Notes: generated from the letters alone by a model not told the origin. Shown: positions 35,882 to 44,418, counted from the first letter of the stretch. The stretch: 64,000 nucleotides of DNA from Gemmata massiliana (GCF_901538265.1 NZ_LR593886.1:9817738-9881737); one strand, 5' to 3'. Numbers and translations: made by a program.

Positions 35882-38299
35882 ATGCCCACCGGGCAAGCCG
35901 AACGGTTGATGCCCACGCTCCGACGGGTCGTGATGGCCCGCCAGTCGGCCGCGCGCACGGACGGCGAGCTACTGAGCGCGTTCGTTCAAAACGCGGGTGC
36001 GACAGAGTACCCCCACGAGGGCGCACGGTCCCCGGAGGCGGCCGACGCCTTTGCGGAACTGGTCCGGCGGCACGGGGCGATGGTGCTCGGGGTGTGCCGG
36101 CGCGTCGCGGGCGACTACACCACCGCGGACGATGCGTTCCAGGCCACGTTCCTGGTGCTGGCCCGGCGCGCCGCGTCGGTGCGGCCCCGGGAACGGGTCG
36201 GGAGCTGGCTCTACGGTGTGGCGTACCGCACGGCGCTCAAGGCCCGAATGGTTCTGGCCCGTCGCCGGTCCCGCGAAAAGCAGGTGGACGTCATGCCCGA
36301 ACCGACCGCCCCGTCCGCCGTGCCCGCGTGGAGCGATCTCCAGATCGTGATCGACGAGGAACTGGCCCGGCTCCCGGACAAGCTCCGGCTCCCGGTCGTG
36401 CTGTGCGACCTGGAGGGCCGGCCCCAGCGCGAAGTGGCGAAACACCTGAACGTGCCCGCCGCCACGCTCGCGACGCGCCTGGCCTCGGCCCGGCGCACGC
36501 TCGCGGCGCGCCTCACGCGCCGGGGCGTGGCCCTCTCGGGGGGCGCGCTCGCGGGGCTTCTGGAGCAGCACGCTTCCGCGTCGGCGGTGCCGCACACGCT
36601 GGCTACGGGCGTCGTCCGGGCGGTCGAATCGGGAGCCACACAGGGCGCACTGAACTCACTCGTGTCCGCTCAAGCCGTTCACCTATCGGAAGGAGTGATA
36701 CGAATGATGATGATCGCCAAATTGAAAGCGGTCGCGGTGCTCGCCGCGGTCGCCCTGGCGCTCACGACCGGACTGGGCGTGGGGCTCGTACCGGCCGCTG
36801 CCGGCGACCAGCCCGCCACAACAAACGAACCGAACGCGACGAAGAAGGCTCCCGTAACGACGGAATCGGTTAACGAGTACGTCGCGGAGCGCCTGAAGAA
36901 CATCCGGGCCGAAGAACCGAGTCTCGACGACCCGACCTTCCTCCGGCGCCTCAGCCTCGACGTGCGCGGGACGGTCCCCACCGACGTGGAGACGTGGTTC
37001 TTCGTCTCCGACGGGGACGAAGACAAGCGCGCGAAGGTGGTGGAGTGGATCACCGATGACGACGCGAAGCGAGCTGCCATCGCGAAGAAACTCGGCGTGC
37101 CGATCGAGCGCGTCCGGGTGGTCCGCGCCCGTTTGGTGACGGACGACGTTAAGGGCGTGGACGTGAGTGTGGCCGAAGTTGTAGACGTTCCCGTTGTTAC
37201 GACCACGAAGGTGATCGAAACGCTCAACTTCACTCCGGACGGCAAGAAGCAGGTTGTGAGTGACGAAGTGAAGATCGTGCGGGGGGACAAAGTCGTCATC
37301 GAAAAGGATGCGCGGGTCAATCGGGCCGTCGTGCGCGTGACCGACGAGAAGACCGCGAAGAAGGACGATCACCTAGGGGTTTGGTCCGAGGCTGTGGTCG
37401 GCTCGAAACCGGCGAAGGACACGTTCTTTCAGTCTTGGACCGCAACCAGCGGAGACAAGGACGTGTTCCTGACGTGGGCGTCCGACGGGAAGCCGAGCGG
37501 AGACAAGTTCACCACGACCGTCGATCTCTTCGTCGCGACCCCGGACAACACAGACGCCGAGTTCCTGAAGCGCGTGCTCACCGACGTGCGCGGGAACGGG
37601 CCGACCGCGCTGGAACTCAAATACTTCACCGAGGACAAGGATCCGAAGAAGCGCGAGAAGCTCATCGACACGCTTCTGAAAGATCCGGCGGTGCAGAAGA
37701 AACTCGGCGACGAGTGGAAGAAGAAGATGCTGGCCCTTAAGTCCTCGAACCAGAAGTCACAGGTGGAATTCTTCTACCTCGTGACACCGGATCACGTGAT
37801 ACCGGAAGGGAAGAACCAGAACCGGGTTGTTCCCCTTGAGCTGACCCCGGCGAAGCCGTTCGTCGTGCCGCTCCCGCCGACCACCCCGAAGGTACCGAAA
37901 CCGCCGGCCCCCAGCGCGAAGCCGTTCGTTGTGCCCGACGCCCCCGCGGTCCCGGCGAAGCCGGCCACCCCGAAAACGCCGGCCGCACCAAAGACACCCC
38001 AATCCGACCGCCTGGAGAAGCTCGTTGGCGAGTTGATCGCGGCCCAAAAGAGTGACGAGGCCATTCTGGAAGCCATCACGCTCGCGACCCTCAGCCGCTT
38101 GCCGACGGACGCCGAGAAGAAGCTCGTCCTGGCCGTTGCTAGCACCGCAGGTGATCGCAAGACCGCGTGGGTCGCGGTGGCTCGCGCCCTCGCCGGGACG
38201 GATGTGAAGAAGGTGGACGTTATCGTCCCCCAATTCCGAGTTGAACTGGTCAACCCGGCCGCACCTCCGGCCCCGCCCGTTCCGCCCGCGAAACCGTAG
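35882..38299 (+). CDS. ECF sigma factor fused to membrane anchor and DUF1549/DUF1553-like exported region
   Basis: An 805-residue protein from ATG 35882 (GTG 35840 possible). Residues ~55-215 are an ECF sigma factor: region 2 (FAELVRRHGAMVLGVCRRVAGDYTTADDAFQATFLVLARRAASV) and region 4 (LPVVLCDLEGRPQREVAKHLNVPAATLATRLASARRTL). A span at ~279-305 follows. The outer part holds two segments like the start of DUF1549 (326-400, TFLRRLSLDVRGTVPTDVE; 552-616, EFLKRVLTDVRGNGPTALE), a Pro-rich spacer, and a tail like the end of DUF1553 (709-773, TLATLSRLPTDAEKKLV). The sigma part must be cytoplasmic and would be held at the membrane. ECF factors with long C-terminal extensions are known from Gemmata; this domain content is my reading. 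Confidence 0.85.
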   Translation: MPTGQAERLMPTLRRVVMARQSAARTDGELLSAFVQNAGATEYPHEGARSPEAADAFAELVRRHGAMVLGVCRRVAGDYTTADDAFQATFLVLARRAASVRPRERVGSWLYGVAYRTALKARMVLARRRSREKQVDVMPEPTAPSAVPAWSDLQIVIDEELARLPDKLRLPVVLCDLEGRPQREVAKHLNVPAATLATRLASARRTLAARLTRRGVALSGGALAGLLEQHASASAVPHTLATGVVRAVESGATQGALNSLVSAQAVHLSEGVIRMMMIAKLKAVAVLAAVALALTTGLGVGLVPAAAGDQPATTNEPNATKKAPVTTESVNEYVAERLKNIRAEEPSLDDPTFLRRLSLDVRGTVPTDVETWFFVSDGDEDKRAKVVEWITDDDAKRAAIAKKLGVPIERVRVVRARLVTDDVKGVDVSVAEVVDVPVVTTTKVIETLNFTPDGKKQVVSDEVKIVRGDKVVIEKDARVNRAVVRVTDEKTAKKDDHLGVWSEAVVGSKPAKDTFFQSWTATSGDKDVFLTWASDGKPSGDKFTTTVDLFVATPDNTDAEFLKRVLTDVRGNGPTALELKYFTEDKDPKKREKLIDTLLKDPAVQKKLGDEWKKKMLALKSSNQKSQVEFFYLVTPDHVIPEGKNQNRVVPLELTPAKPFVVPLPPTTPKVPKPPAPSAKPFVVPDAPAVPAKPATPKTPAAPKTPQSDRLEKLVGELIAAQKSDEAILEAITLATLSRLPTDAEKKLVLAVASTAGDRKTAWVAVARALAGTDVKKVDVIVPQFRVELVNPAAPPAPPVPPAKP

Positions 38300-38317
38300 T
38301 CGATGAACTGCGAACTC

Positions 38318-38355
38318 AAGCGGGCCGACCCCAATGGGCCGGCCCGCTTTTGTTT
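38318..38355 (+). terminator. Rho-independent terminator after sigma fusion gene
   Basis: Ten-base arms (AAGCGGGCCG at 38318-38327, complement at 38340-38349) with a 12-nt loop, followed by TTGTTTGG. Confidence 0.8.
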
Positions 38356-38370
38356 GGTGAGATTGGATGA

Positions 38371-38412
38371 AGGGGTTTTGGTAAGATTAGCAGGACCAAC
38401 ACGATCCGGAAC
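38371..38412. repeat. Degenerate single arm of the GGACAGGATTAACAG family
   Basis: The segment GGTAAGATTAGCAGGACC, continuing to CACGATCCGGAA, aligns with the left arm at 25641-25673 with several substitutions. It lies between two convergent genes. Confidence 0.5.
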
Positions 38413-38423
38413 AAGCCCCAATT

Positions 38424-39356
38424 TCATTCGATGGGGAGCGTCTTGCCCTTTGTCGCGAGCAGACGGCCGAGCTGATCGGCGCTCAAGCGCGGGTCATCCG
38501 TGAGGAGCGCGCCGAGTTCGGTCAGCACAAAATCTTCCAGCTCGTCCCCGGCCCAACCCTCGGCAATTAACTTTCCGCCAACGAATTCGAGCGCGCGGTC
38601 GCGGAGCTTGTCCGTGCGCCGGGTGAGCGTCCCCTCGTTCAGGTTGAACAGTTTCGCGGCCTCGCGCTGACTCAACCGGTACCGCCAGCGGAGCCCGAGT
38701 AACAAGCGCTCATCGTCGTCGATGGAGCCGAGCCACTCGCGCGCGGCGGAGACGAACGTCTCGTGCCACCGGTCCGAGCCGTTCGACTTCGGCGTCTCCA
38801 TCGGGAGCGCGATTTCGTCGTCCGGGAGGGCCGTGACACCCGTGGTCTGGCGCAACTTCGAGAGGTGCCAGTTCTGGAACACGCGGATCAGCCACGGGGC
38901 CAGCGGGCGCTGGCCGTCGTATCGCGCCAGCACCGGGAGCGTGCCCTCGCTCTCGGGGGCGATCAGGTTGCTCCAGAACTCGGTCACGGCCGTGTCCTGG
39001 CGCTCCTCGTTGCGCGGGTAGAGCCGCACCGCCCGGGCGCGGAGCGCATCCACGAGCAGGCAGTCGCTGCGCCCGGTGCGGGCGTTGAACAGTGCCTCCC
39101 ACGCGGCGCTCTGCCCCTCCAAACACCCGACACACACCAGCCAATCGACCGCGTACAGCCCCTCCAGGTACCCCGCCCACGAAACCGGCACTTGGTTCTT
39201 GGGAAGGAAGATGTGGAACGTGCGCTGGAGGTGCGCCAAGAACACCGGCTCGGCGAGCTTGACCGCGGGCATCTGGAGCCGCGCGAAGTGGTAGAGCAGC
39301 GTGACGCGGCCCTTGTCCGCGGGGCTGAGCGTCGGCAGTTCCGGGGGTGCAATCAC
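38424..39356 (-). CDS. Sigma-70 family (ECF-like) RNA polymerase sigma factor
   Basis: A 310-residue protein. The centre carries a region-2-like segment (FWSNLIAPESEGTLPVLARYDGQRPLAPWLIRVFQNWHLSKLRQTTG) and the C-terminal half a region-4 helix-turn-helix (DDDERLLLGLRWRYRLSQREAAKLFNLNEGTLTRRTDKLRDRAL). An N-terminal ~90-residue extension is specific to this group. It should direct RNA polymerase to an unknown regulon. No anti-sigma factor gene is adjacent. It converges with the sigma fusion gene, so two sigma factor genes end within 130 bp of each other. Confidence 0.82.
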   Translation of the reverse strand: MIAPPELPTLSPADKGRVTLLYHFARLQMPAVKLAEPVFLAHLQRTFHIFLPKNQVPVSWAGYLEGLYAVDWLVCVGCLEGQSAAWEALFNARTGRSDCLLVDALRARAVRLYPRNEERQDTAVTEFWSNLIAPESEGTLPVLARYDGQRPLAPWLIRVFQNWHLSKLRQTTGVTALPDDEIALPMETPKSNGSDRWHETFVSAAREWLGSIDDDERLLLGLRWRYRLSQREAAKLFNLNEGTLTRRTDKLRDRALEFVGGKLIAEGWAGDELEDFVLTELGALLTDDPRLSADQLGRLLATKGKTLPIE

Positions 39357-39488
39357 GGCCAGTCCAGGGAACGAATAGATCTCACGACAAAGACATCATA
39401 CGCGCACGGAACTGGCTCGCCCGGATCGGCGCGCCGTCATCGCATTCGCTCCGCTGGATACCCGAGATTCGGGCTCCCGGTTTTCTTT

Positions 39489-40691
39489 TTATCGCGGCGT
39501 GAACACCAATATCTGCACGTTCGAGGGCGCGTTCGGGTCCGGGTCGGTGGGCGCGAGATTCATTCCCATTCCCAGCGGAATGATCTTGCGCCGGGAAAAG
39601 GTGCCCAGTTTGTGCGCGCCGGCCGCCTTCAGGTACTCGGCCACGACCTCCGCCTGCTTCTTGGTTAGCTCCTGCGCTACTGCGGGTTGGGTCGCTTGGT
39701 CCTTCGGATTGTGGAACCCGACCACGACGATTTCGGACCCCGCGGCCTTGTTACTTTTGAGTGCGTTTGCGGCCCCGTCTAGGTGCCGGCGCCCCTCGCC
39801 GGTTAGGGTGGCGGTACCCGGCTCGAAGATGTCTTTGGACTGATACACCATCTGTGTGCGGGACATCGTCGGGCGGACGAGTAGCGCCACCGAATCTTCG
39901 ACGTAGTTGCGCACGATCGGGAGCCGACTCAGCGCGTCGCTGCCCTGTTTCACGGACTTCAGCGTGTCGCGCCCGTCAGCCACGAACCCGCGCAGGTTCC
40001 CCACCTCGCTCTCCATCGTCCCCACAGCTTTATCCGTCCGGCCGACCAACTTGCGCAAGTCGCCGAGCGTTCCCCGCGCGTCTTCGTACAAGTCGTCGTC
40101 ACGGACGAGTTTCGCGAACGTTCCGTTACTGCCCTCAATGTCCTTAATGAAATCCTTCGCGGTAGCGACGGTTTCGCGGGCTTCCGACGCGAGCGACTTC
40201 ACCTCGGTCGCGGTTCCCTTCGCTTCTTTCGCGAGGTCGCGTACTTCGGCAACAGCCTCCTCGAAAGCAAACGGTTTCACGCCCCGGAGTCGGCCATCGG
40301 CGATCGCGCCTTTGTTCGGGTCACCGGGCTGAATGCTAATTACTTTCGAGCCCAACATCCCGGTTCCGTGGATCTGGGCCGAAGCATCGGAATACAAACG
40401 AGTAGCGAATTTGGCCTGGAGGCGCATCCGGACCGTGACTTGTGCTCCAGGGCCGTCGTGATCGGGGTACTCGACCGCGATGACCTGCCCCGCGTCCACG
40501 CCGCGAATGCGAACGGGGGTACCGGGAGTAACGTCGTGGGCTTCGGGGAACCCCGCGGTGACCTCAACGGTATCGGCCCACAGCCCTTGTTTGTCGGCAA
40601 TGCGCGCGATGCCGTAGCCGCCCAGAACGAGCGCGACGACAACGACCAACCCCAACGTCACCGCCTGCCAGCGCGAAAGCGATTGCGACAT
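39489..40691 (-). CDS. MCE/MlaD domain protein with C-terminal OmpA-like domain
   Basis: From the ATG at 40691 it has 400 residues. One N-terminal span (WQAVTLGLVVVVALVLGGYGIARI) is followed by an MCE/MlaD domain (VEVTAGFPEAHDVTPGTPVRIRGVDAGQVIAVEYP), a long helical region (AVAEVRDLAKEAKGTATEVKSLASEARETV), and a C-terminal ~110 residues with an OmpA-like fold (FEPGTATLTGEGRRHLDGAANAL ... KKQAEVVAEYLKAAGA). MlaD proteins bind phospholipids in retrograde transport at the cell envelope; OmpA-like domains bind peptidoglycan. The pair suggests a lipid conduit tied to the wall. No MlaE or MlaF gene is adjacent. Confidence 0.82.
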   Translation of the reverse strand: MSQSLSRWQAVTLGLVVVVALVLGGYGIARIADKQGLWADTVEVTAGFPEAHDVTPGTPVRIRGVDAGQVIAVEYPDHDGPGAQVTVRMRLQAKFATRLYSDASAQIHGTGMLGSKVISIQPGDPNKGAIADGRLRGVKPFAFEEAVAEVRDLAKEAKGTATEVKSLASEARETVATAKDFIKDIEGSNGTFAKLVRDDDLYEDARGTLGDLRKLVGRTDKAVGTMESEVGNLRGFVADGRDTLKSVKQGSDALSRLPIVRNYVEDSVALLVRPTMSRTQMVYQSKDIFEPGTATLTGEGRRHLDGAANALKSNKAAGSEIVVVGFHNPKDQATQPAVAQELTKKQAEVVAEYLKAAGAHKLGTFSRRKIIPLGMGMNLAPTDPDPNAPSNVQILVFTPR

Positions 40692-40779
40692 GACACGGCT
40701 CCCGGAAATCGGTTCCGCAGCATTATACCCTTCGGTGTGTCGTTCCACGGATTGACGTTTTGTACTTCGGCAGGAAAAG

Positions 40780-40815
40780 ACGATCGGCGACGCGGACCAC
40801 CACGTCGCCGATCGT
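40780..40815 (-). terminator. Hairpin terminator after the 89-residue protein gene
   Basis: Perfect 13-base arms (ACGATCGGCGACG at 40780-40792, complement at 40803-40815) with a 10-nt loop, just past the 3' end of the gene at 40848 on the minus strand. Confidence 0.65.
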
Positions 40816-40847
40816 GAAATCGGGTGCGTACCGCCAAGCACTGGCGT

Positions 40848-41117
40848 TCACACTTCTTCCGGCCCCTGCTCGAACCCGACGCGGACGGCCGCCCGCACCC
40901 AGTCCCACTCCGCCGTTTCACCCCGCAAAAACCACCCGGCCCGGAGATCCGCTTCTACTTCCGAGAAGTCTTGATCCTGGTACTGCGACTTGGCCCGTTC
41001 CCCGTAGCGCATCGCCCGCCGCAGCGACGCGGGGTCGATCGACGGCGGTTGTGTCTGTGTTACCGCGTGGAACAGGTTAATCGTCAAATCAGTCGCGTCC
41101 TCGGGACTGTTCGACAT
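40848..41117 (-). CDS. Small hypothetical protein
   Basis: From ATG 41117 it is 89 residues (an upstream start at 41156 is also open). It is soluble and acidic: SNSPEDATDLTINLFHAVTQTQPPSIDPASLRRAMRYGERAKSQ, then QDFSEVEADLRAGWFLRGETAEWDWVRAAVRVGFEQG. It is mostly helical, with no motif I recognise. It is probably real because of its amino-acid composition and following terminator. It is divergent from the LapA-like gene. Confidence 0.6.
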   Translation of the reverse strand: MSNSPEDATDLTINLFHAVTQTQPPSIDPASLRRAMRYGERAKSQYQDQDFSEVEADLRAGWFLRGETAEWDWVRAAVRVGFEQGPEEV

Positions 41118-41251
41118 GAATGACTCCGCAGCGTTAAGTGGATGAAGACGAAACATGCGAATGAGATGCCATATTTAGGAATCGGCACTCCGTTCGCATA
41201 ACTACAAGCGTCGAATTGGCGAAAATGTTTCATCCCTTTCGGGAGAAAACA

Positions 41252-41485
41252 ATGCGGTTCATTAGTGGTTTGTTCCTGATTGCGCTGGTCGCAGTTCTGG
41301 CGCTTCTGACTTACGAAAACTCCAGCGTTACCCGCGTGAACGCTTGGTCGTGGAACTGGGACGTGCCGCTACCACTACTCGTAGCTGGGGTGTACGTTCT
41401 CGGCATGGTGAGTGGGTGGTGGCTCATCGGGTTAACGAAACGCTCCTGGCAACGGGTGACCGAACCCGACCGCGCACGAGCGTAA
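41252..41485 (+). CDS. LapA-domain small membrane protein
   Basis: From ATG 41252 (GGGAG five nt before) it has 77 residues with two membrane helices: RFISGLFLIALVAVLALLTYEN and PLPLLVAGVYVLGMVSGWWLIGL, and a short basic C-terminus (KRSWQRVTEPDRARA). The size, the FxxENxxxVxV-type middle strand and the GMxxGWW helix match the LapA/DUF1049 family, whose E. coli member is involved in lipopolysaccharide assembly. The role here is inferred. An upstream in-frame start at 41216 is less likely. Confidence 0.75.
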   Translation: MRFISGLFLIALVAVLALLTYENSSVTRVNAWSWNWDVPLPLLVAGVYVLGMVSGWWLIGLTKRSWQRVTEPDRARA

Positions 41486-41511
41486 CATCAGCACGAGCAC
41501 GCGGGATGTCA

Positions 41512-41563
41512 CCAAATACTCGACCGGGGGCGCAAACTTTGGCGCCCCCGGTCGAGTATTTGG
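41512..41563. terminator. Long perfect hairpin between convergent lapA-like and ligA genes
   Basis: Perfect 22-base arms (41512-41533 and 41542-41563, beginning CCAAATACTCGACCGGGGG) with an 8-nt loop. It ends three bases from the stop codon of ligA. A bidirectional terminator is likely, though there is no T-run on either side. Confidence 0.75.
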
Positions 41564-41565
41564 CA

Positions 41566-43611
41566 TCAACCCGCACCGATAATCTGGCGGAACTCATCTT
41601 CGTTGATGATCTTCACCCCGAGTTCTTTCGCCTTGGCGTGCTTGCTACCGGGATTTTCGCCGAGTAACAGGAAATCCGTCTTCTTCGACACGCTCCCGCT
41701 CGCCTTCCCGCCCGCGTCCTTGATGGCAGTCTCGATACCGACGCGGTCGTAATTCACGAGCGTTCCCGTTACCACAATCGTTTTGCCCGCAAGGGGAAGC
41801 CCGCCGACCGGCGCGGCCTTCTTGTCGTGCGTCATCTTGATGCCGAGTTCTTTTAGCTCCGCGATGAGCTTCCGACCGTTCTCGCCATCGAAGTACGCAC
41901 GCAGGTACTTCGCTCGTTCCGGCCCCCATCCCTTCACACGCGCCAGATCCTCGGGCTTCGCGGCGATAATGAGATCGATGTCCGGGAACTCTTCGACGAG
42001 GTCGTCGGCCATCTTCTCACCGACGCTGTAGATCGCCAGCGCGGGGAGCAACCGGGCCAGCCCGCGGTCCTTACTCGCGGCGATCCCGTCGAGCAGCTTC
42101 TGAGCCTTCGTGTCCGCAAATTTCTCCAGCGCGAGGAGCTGTTTCTTGGTCAGCCGGTAGAGGTCCGCGACCGACTTCACGAGCCCGGACTCGACGAGTT
42201 GAATCGCGACCTCGCGCCCGAGTCCGTCGATCTCCATGCGCGTCTTGCGCGCGTACCCTTCCAGGCGCTTCCACATGCCCCCGGAGCACGACTCGGGGTT
42301 GCTGCAAATGAAGTTGTAACTGCTCGCCGACTCCTGTTTGACGACCGGCCCGCCGCACTCCGGGCAGTTCTCCGGCCACGTGATGACCGTTTCCGTGCCC
42401 TTGCGGTCCGCTTTGATGACGTCCACGATTTGCGGGATGATCTCGCCCTTTTTCTCGACCACGACCGTGTCGCCGATCCGAACGTCCATCTCCGCGACCC
42501 ACGACGCATTGTGCATGCTCGCGTGCGTGACCGTGGTGCCGGCCAGTTGCACCGGCGGGTCGAACGTGGCAACCGGCGTCAGTTCGCCGAATTTCCCGAT
42601 GTGGAACACGACCGCACCGAGCTTCGTCGTCCCCTGTTCGGCCTCGAACTTGAACGCCCGCGCCCACTTCGGCACCTTCGCCGTGTACCCGATGCGCTCG
42701 CGCTGCGCCCAGTCGTTCACCTTCACCACGATACCGTCGGTGTCGTAGGGCAGCTCCTTCCGCTTCGTGTCCCACCCCTTGCAGTACGCGATCACCTCGT
42801 CGATGCTCGCGCACAACCGCTCGTGCGGGTTTACGGGGAACCCGAACTCTTTAAGCTTCGCGAGCATCTCCGACTGCTTCTTGATGACCAGCCCGTCGAT
42901 CGCGCCGGACCCGTAGGCGAACATGCTAAGCTTCCGCTTGGCGCACTCGCGGGGATCGAGCAGTTTGAGCGTCCCCGCGCTGAGGTTTCGGGCGTTCTTG
43001 TACGGCTCTTGCTTGTTCTTGGTTTGTTCCGCGTTGATCCGGGCCAGTTCGCTGCGGGTCATGTACACTTCACCGCGCGCCTCAAAGATCGCCGGCGGGC
43101 TGTTGGTGTTGAGCTTCAGCGGGATGGCGGCGATCGTCTTGACGTTGTGCGTCACGTCGTCGCCCACGCTCCCGCTCCCGCGCGTGGCCGCGAACGCGAG
43201 CTTGCCGTTCTCGTAGGTGATCGACATCGACACGCCGTCGATCTTCAGTTCCACGACGTATTCCACGACCGCACTCGCCCCGAGCGCTTTCTTCACGTCC
43301 GCGTCGAACTTCCGCAAGTCGCCTTCGTCGTAGCTGTTCTCGATCGACAGCATCGGCACCTTGTGCGTGACCTGCTTGAACCCGGGGACCGGCGCCCCGC
43401 CGACGCGCTGCGTCGGGCTGTCCGGGGTGACGAGTTCCGGATGGGCTTTCTCGATGTTGGCGAGTTCTTGGAGCAACTTGTCGAACTCGCGGTCCGAAAT
43501 GACCGGCGCGGCTTCGACGTAGTACAGGTGGTTGTGGTGATCGAGTTGCTTGCGGAGTTCGGCCGCCCGGTCCGCGGGCGCGGCGGGCGAAGCGGTAGTG
43601 GTTTTGGCCAC
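41566..43611 (-). CDS. ligA: NAD+-dependent DNA ligase
   Basis: Seals nicks in DNA during replication and repair, using NAD+. It is 681 residues, the normal length. The adenylated lysine is K123 in ELKIDGVSMSITYENG. The zinc finger is CPECGGPV ... CSNPESC (four cysteines). A helix-hairpin-helix region follows (LLDGIAASKDRGLARLLPALAIYSVG; EDLARVKGWGPERAKYL), and a BRCT domain ends the protein (LPLAGKTIVVTGTLVNYDRVGIETAIKDAGGKASGSVSKKTDFLLLGENPGSKHAKAKELGVKI). The first ~15 residues are low-complexity. All core parts look intact. Confidence 0.97.
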   Translation of the reverse strand: MAKTTTASPAAPADRAAELRKQLDHHNHLYYVEAAPVISDREFDKLLQELANIEKAHPELVTPDSPTQRVGGAPVPGFKQVTHKVPMLSIENSYDEGDLRKFDADVKKALGASAVVEYVVELKIDGVSMSITYENGKLAFAATRGSGSVGDDVTHNVKTIAAIPLKLNTNSPPAIFEARGEVYMTRSELARINAEQTKNKQEPYKNARNLSAGTLKLLDPRECAKRKLSMFAYGSGAIDGLVIKKQSEMLAKLKEFGFPVNPHERLCASIDEVIAYCKGWDTKRKELPYDTDGIVVKVNDWAQRERIGYTAKVPKWARAFKFEAEQGTTKLGAVVFHIGKFGELTPVATFDPPVQLAGTTVTHASMHNASWVAEMDVRIGDTVVVEKKGEIIPQIVDVIKADRKGTETVITWPENCPECGGPVVKQESASSYNFICSNPESCSGGMWKRLEGYARKTRMEIDGLGREVAIQLVESGLVKSVADLYRLTKKQLLALEKFADTKAQKLLDGIAASKDRGLARLLPALAIYSVGEKMADDLVEEFPDIDLIIAAKPEDLARVKGWGPERAKYLRAYFDGENGRKLIAELKELGIKMTHDKKAAPVGGLPLAGKTIVVTGTLVNYDRVGIETAIKDAGGKASGSVSKKTDFLLLGENPGSKHAKAKELGVKIINEDEFRQIIGAG

Positions 43612-43693
43612 GGGCGTGAACCTCGGTTGGTGTGTGTTTCAACACCGGGGATTGTGCCGTGAAAGGTGAGCGAGAGCAAGCTTGGGAGCCGGT

Positions 43694-44119
43694 TCAGGCC
43701 GGAGGCGAACTGGCGATCGTCCAATTTTCCGTGTGTAGCCCGGGCACCGCTGAGAGATCCGAATCTGTTGTGACGACGGTACATCTGCCAAGCGCGACCG
43801 TGATTGCGGCAATCTGGATGTCAATCTGCTGCATCGGGCGCCCGACGCGCCGTAGCTCGGCGGCCAAGCGACCGTATTCTTCCGCGGCATCGTTCGTGTA
43901 CGGCCAGATCTTCAGTGACGGCAACGCAGCCCGAAGTTCGCGAAGTGCTCGTTCCCGTGACGCACTGTGTTCTGCACCGTAGTGCAGCTCCCCAAGAACC
44001 GGAACGCAAATACCGATGACGTTTCCCTTTCGCACCTCATCTCGAGCACGAGCGAAAACGGGATCACGGCGAGCGATGTACGCCCCGGCGATACCGGTGT
44101 CGAGGAGGTAACGTTTCAC
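43694..44119 (-). CDS. PIN-domain toxin, VapC-like
   Basis: From the GTG at 44119 this is 141 residues beginning Met-Lys-Arg-Tyr-Leu-Leu-Asp-Thr, the usual VapC start. Acidic active-site residues fit D7, E44 (LGELHYGAE), D100 (QQIDIQIAAI) and D119 (VVTTDSDL), so it is probably an active ribonuclease; VapC toxins cut tRNA or other RNA. The start codon overlaps the antitoxin stop codon as GTGA, which indicates coupled translation. Longer starts up to 44158 would add residues unlike the family. Confidence 0.85.
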   Translation of the reverse strand: MKRYLLDTGIAGAYIARRDPVFARARDEVRKGNVIGICVPVLGELHYGAEHSASRERALRELRAALPSLKIWPYTNDAAEEYGRLAAELRRVGRPMQQIDIQIAAITVALGRCTVVTTDSDLSAVPGLHTENWTIASSPPA

Positions 44120-44418
44120 TCCCACGGTTCCGCCACCTCTCGGTTCCACTTTTCCCACTGGCTGAGTTGAAACGCCTTATCTTCCGCGCGTGTCTTCTCC
44201 CACGCGGCGAACTCTTCCGGCGTCATCCAGGGTTGAAACTGGTCCATTAACGCGAGGCGCTTTTCGATCGCTTCGGGGCTACTATCGTCGTCATCGGGAA
44301 GAAGCGCTGCCAGAGGTGGCCTAATCAGCTTAACAACCACCTGCGTTCCATCAGGTAAATCGGTCGGAGTATCCAAAACGACCCGTCCGCCGCGGATCGT
44401 GCCGCGAATTGTGCTCAT
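44116..44418 (-). CDS. Antitoxin of PIN toxin pair, DUF104-like N-terminus
   Basis: A 99- or 100-residue protein from ATG 44418. The first ~35 residues (STIRGTIRGGRVVLDTPTDLPDGTQVVVKLI) resemble DUF104/AF2212-type antitoxins (pattern: xGxxVLxxPxxLPdGtxVxV). The C-terminal part (MTPEEFAAWEKTRAEDKAFQLSQWEKWNREV) is a charged helix likely to wrap the toxin. The pair forms a small type II toxin-antitoxin operon; autoregulation of its promoter is assumed from the family. It is longer than most such antitoxins. No such pair neighbours it. Confidence 0.75.
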   Translation of the reverse strand: MSTIRGTIRGGRVVLDTPTDLPDGTQVVVKLIRPPLAALLPDDDDSSPEAIEKRLALMDQFQPWMTPEEFAAWEKTRAEDKAFQLSQWEKWNREVAEPWE

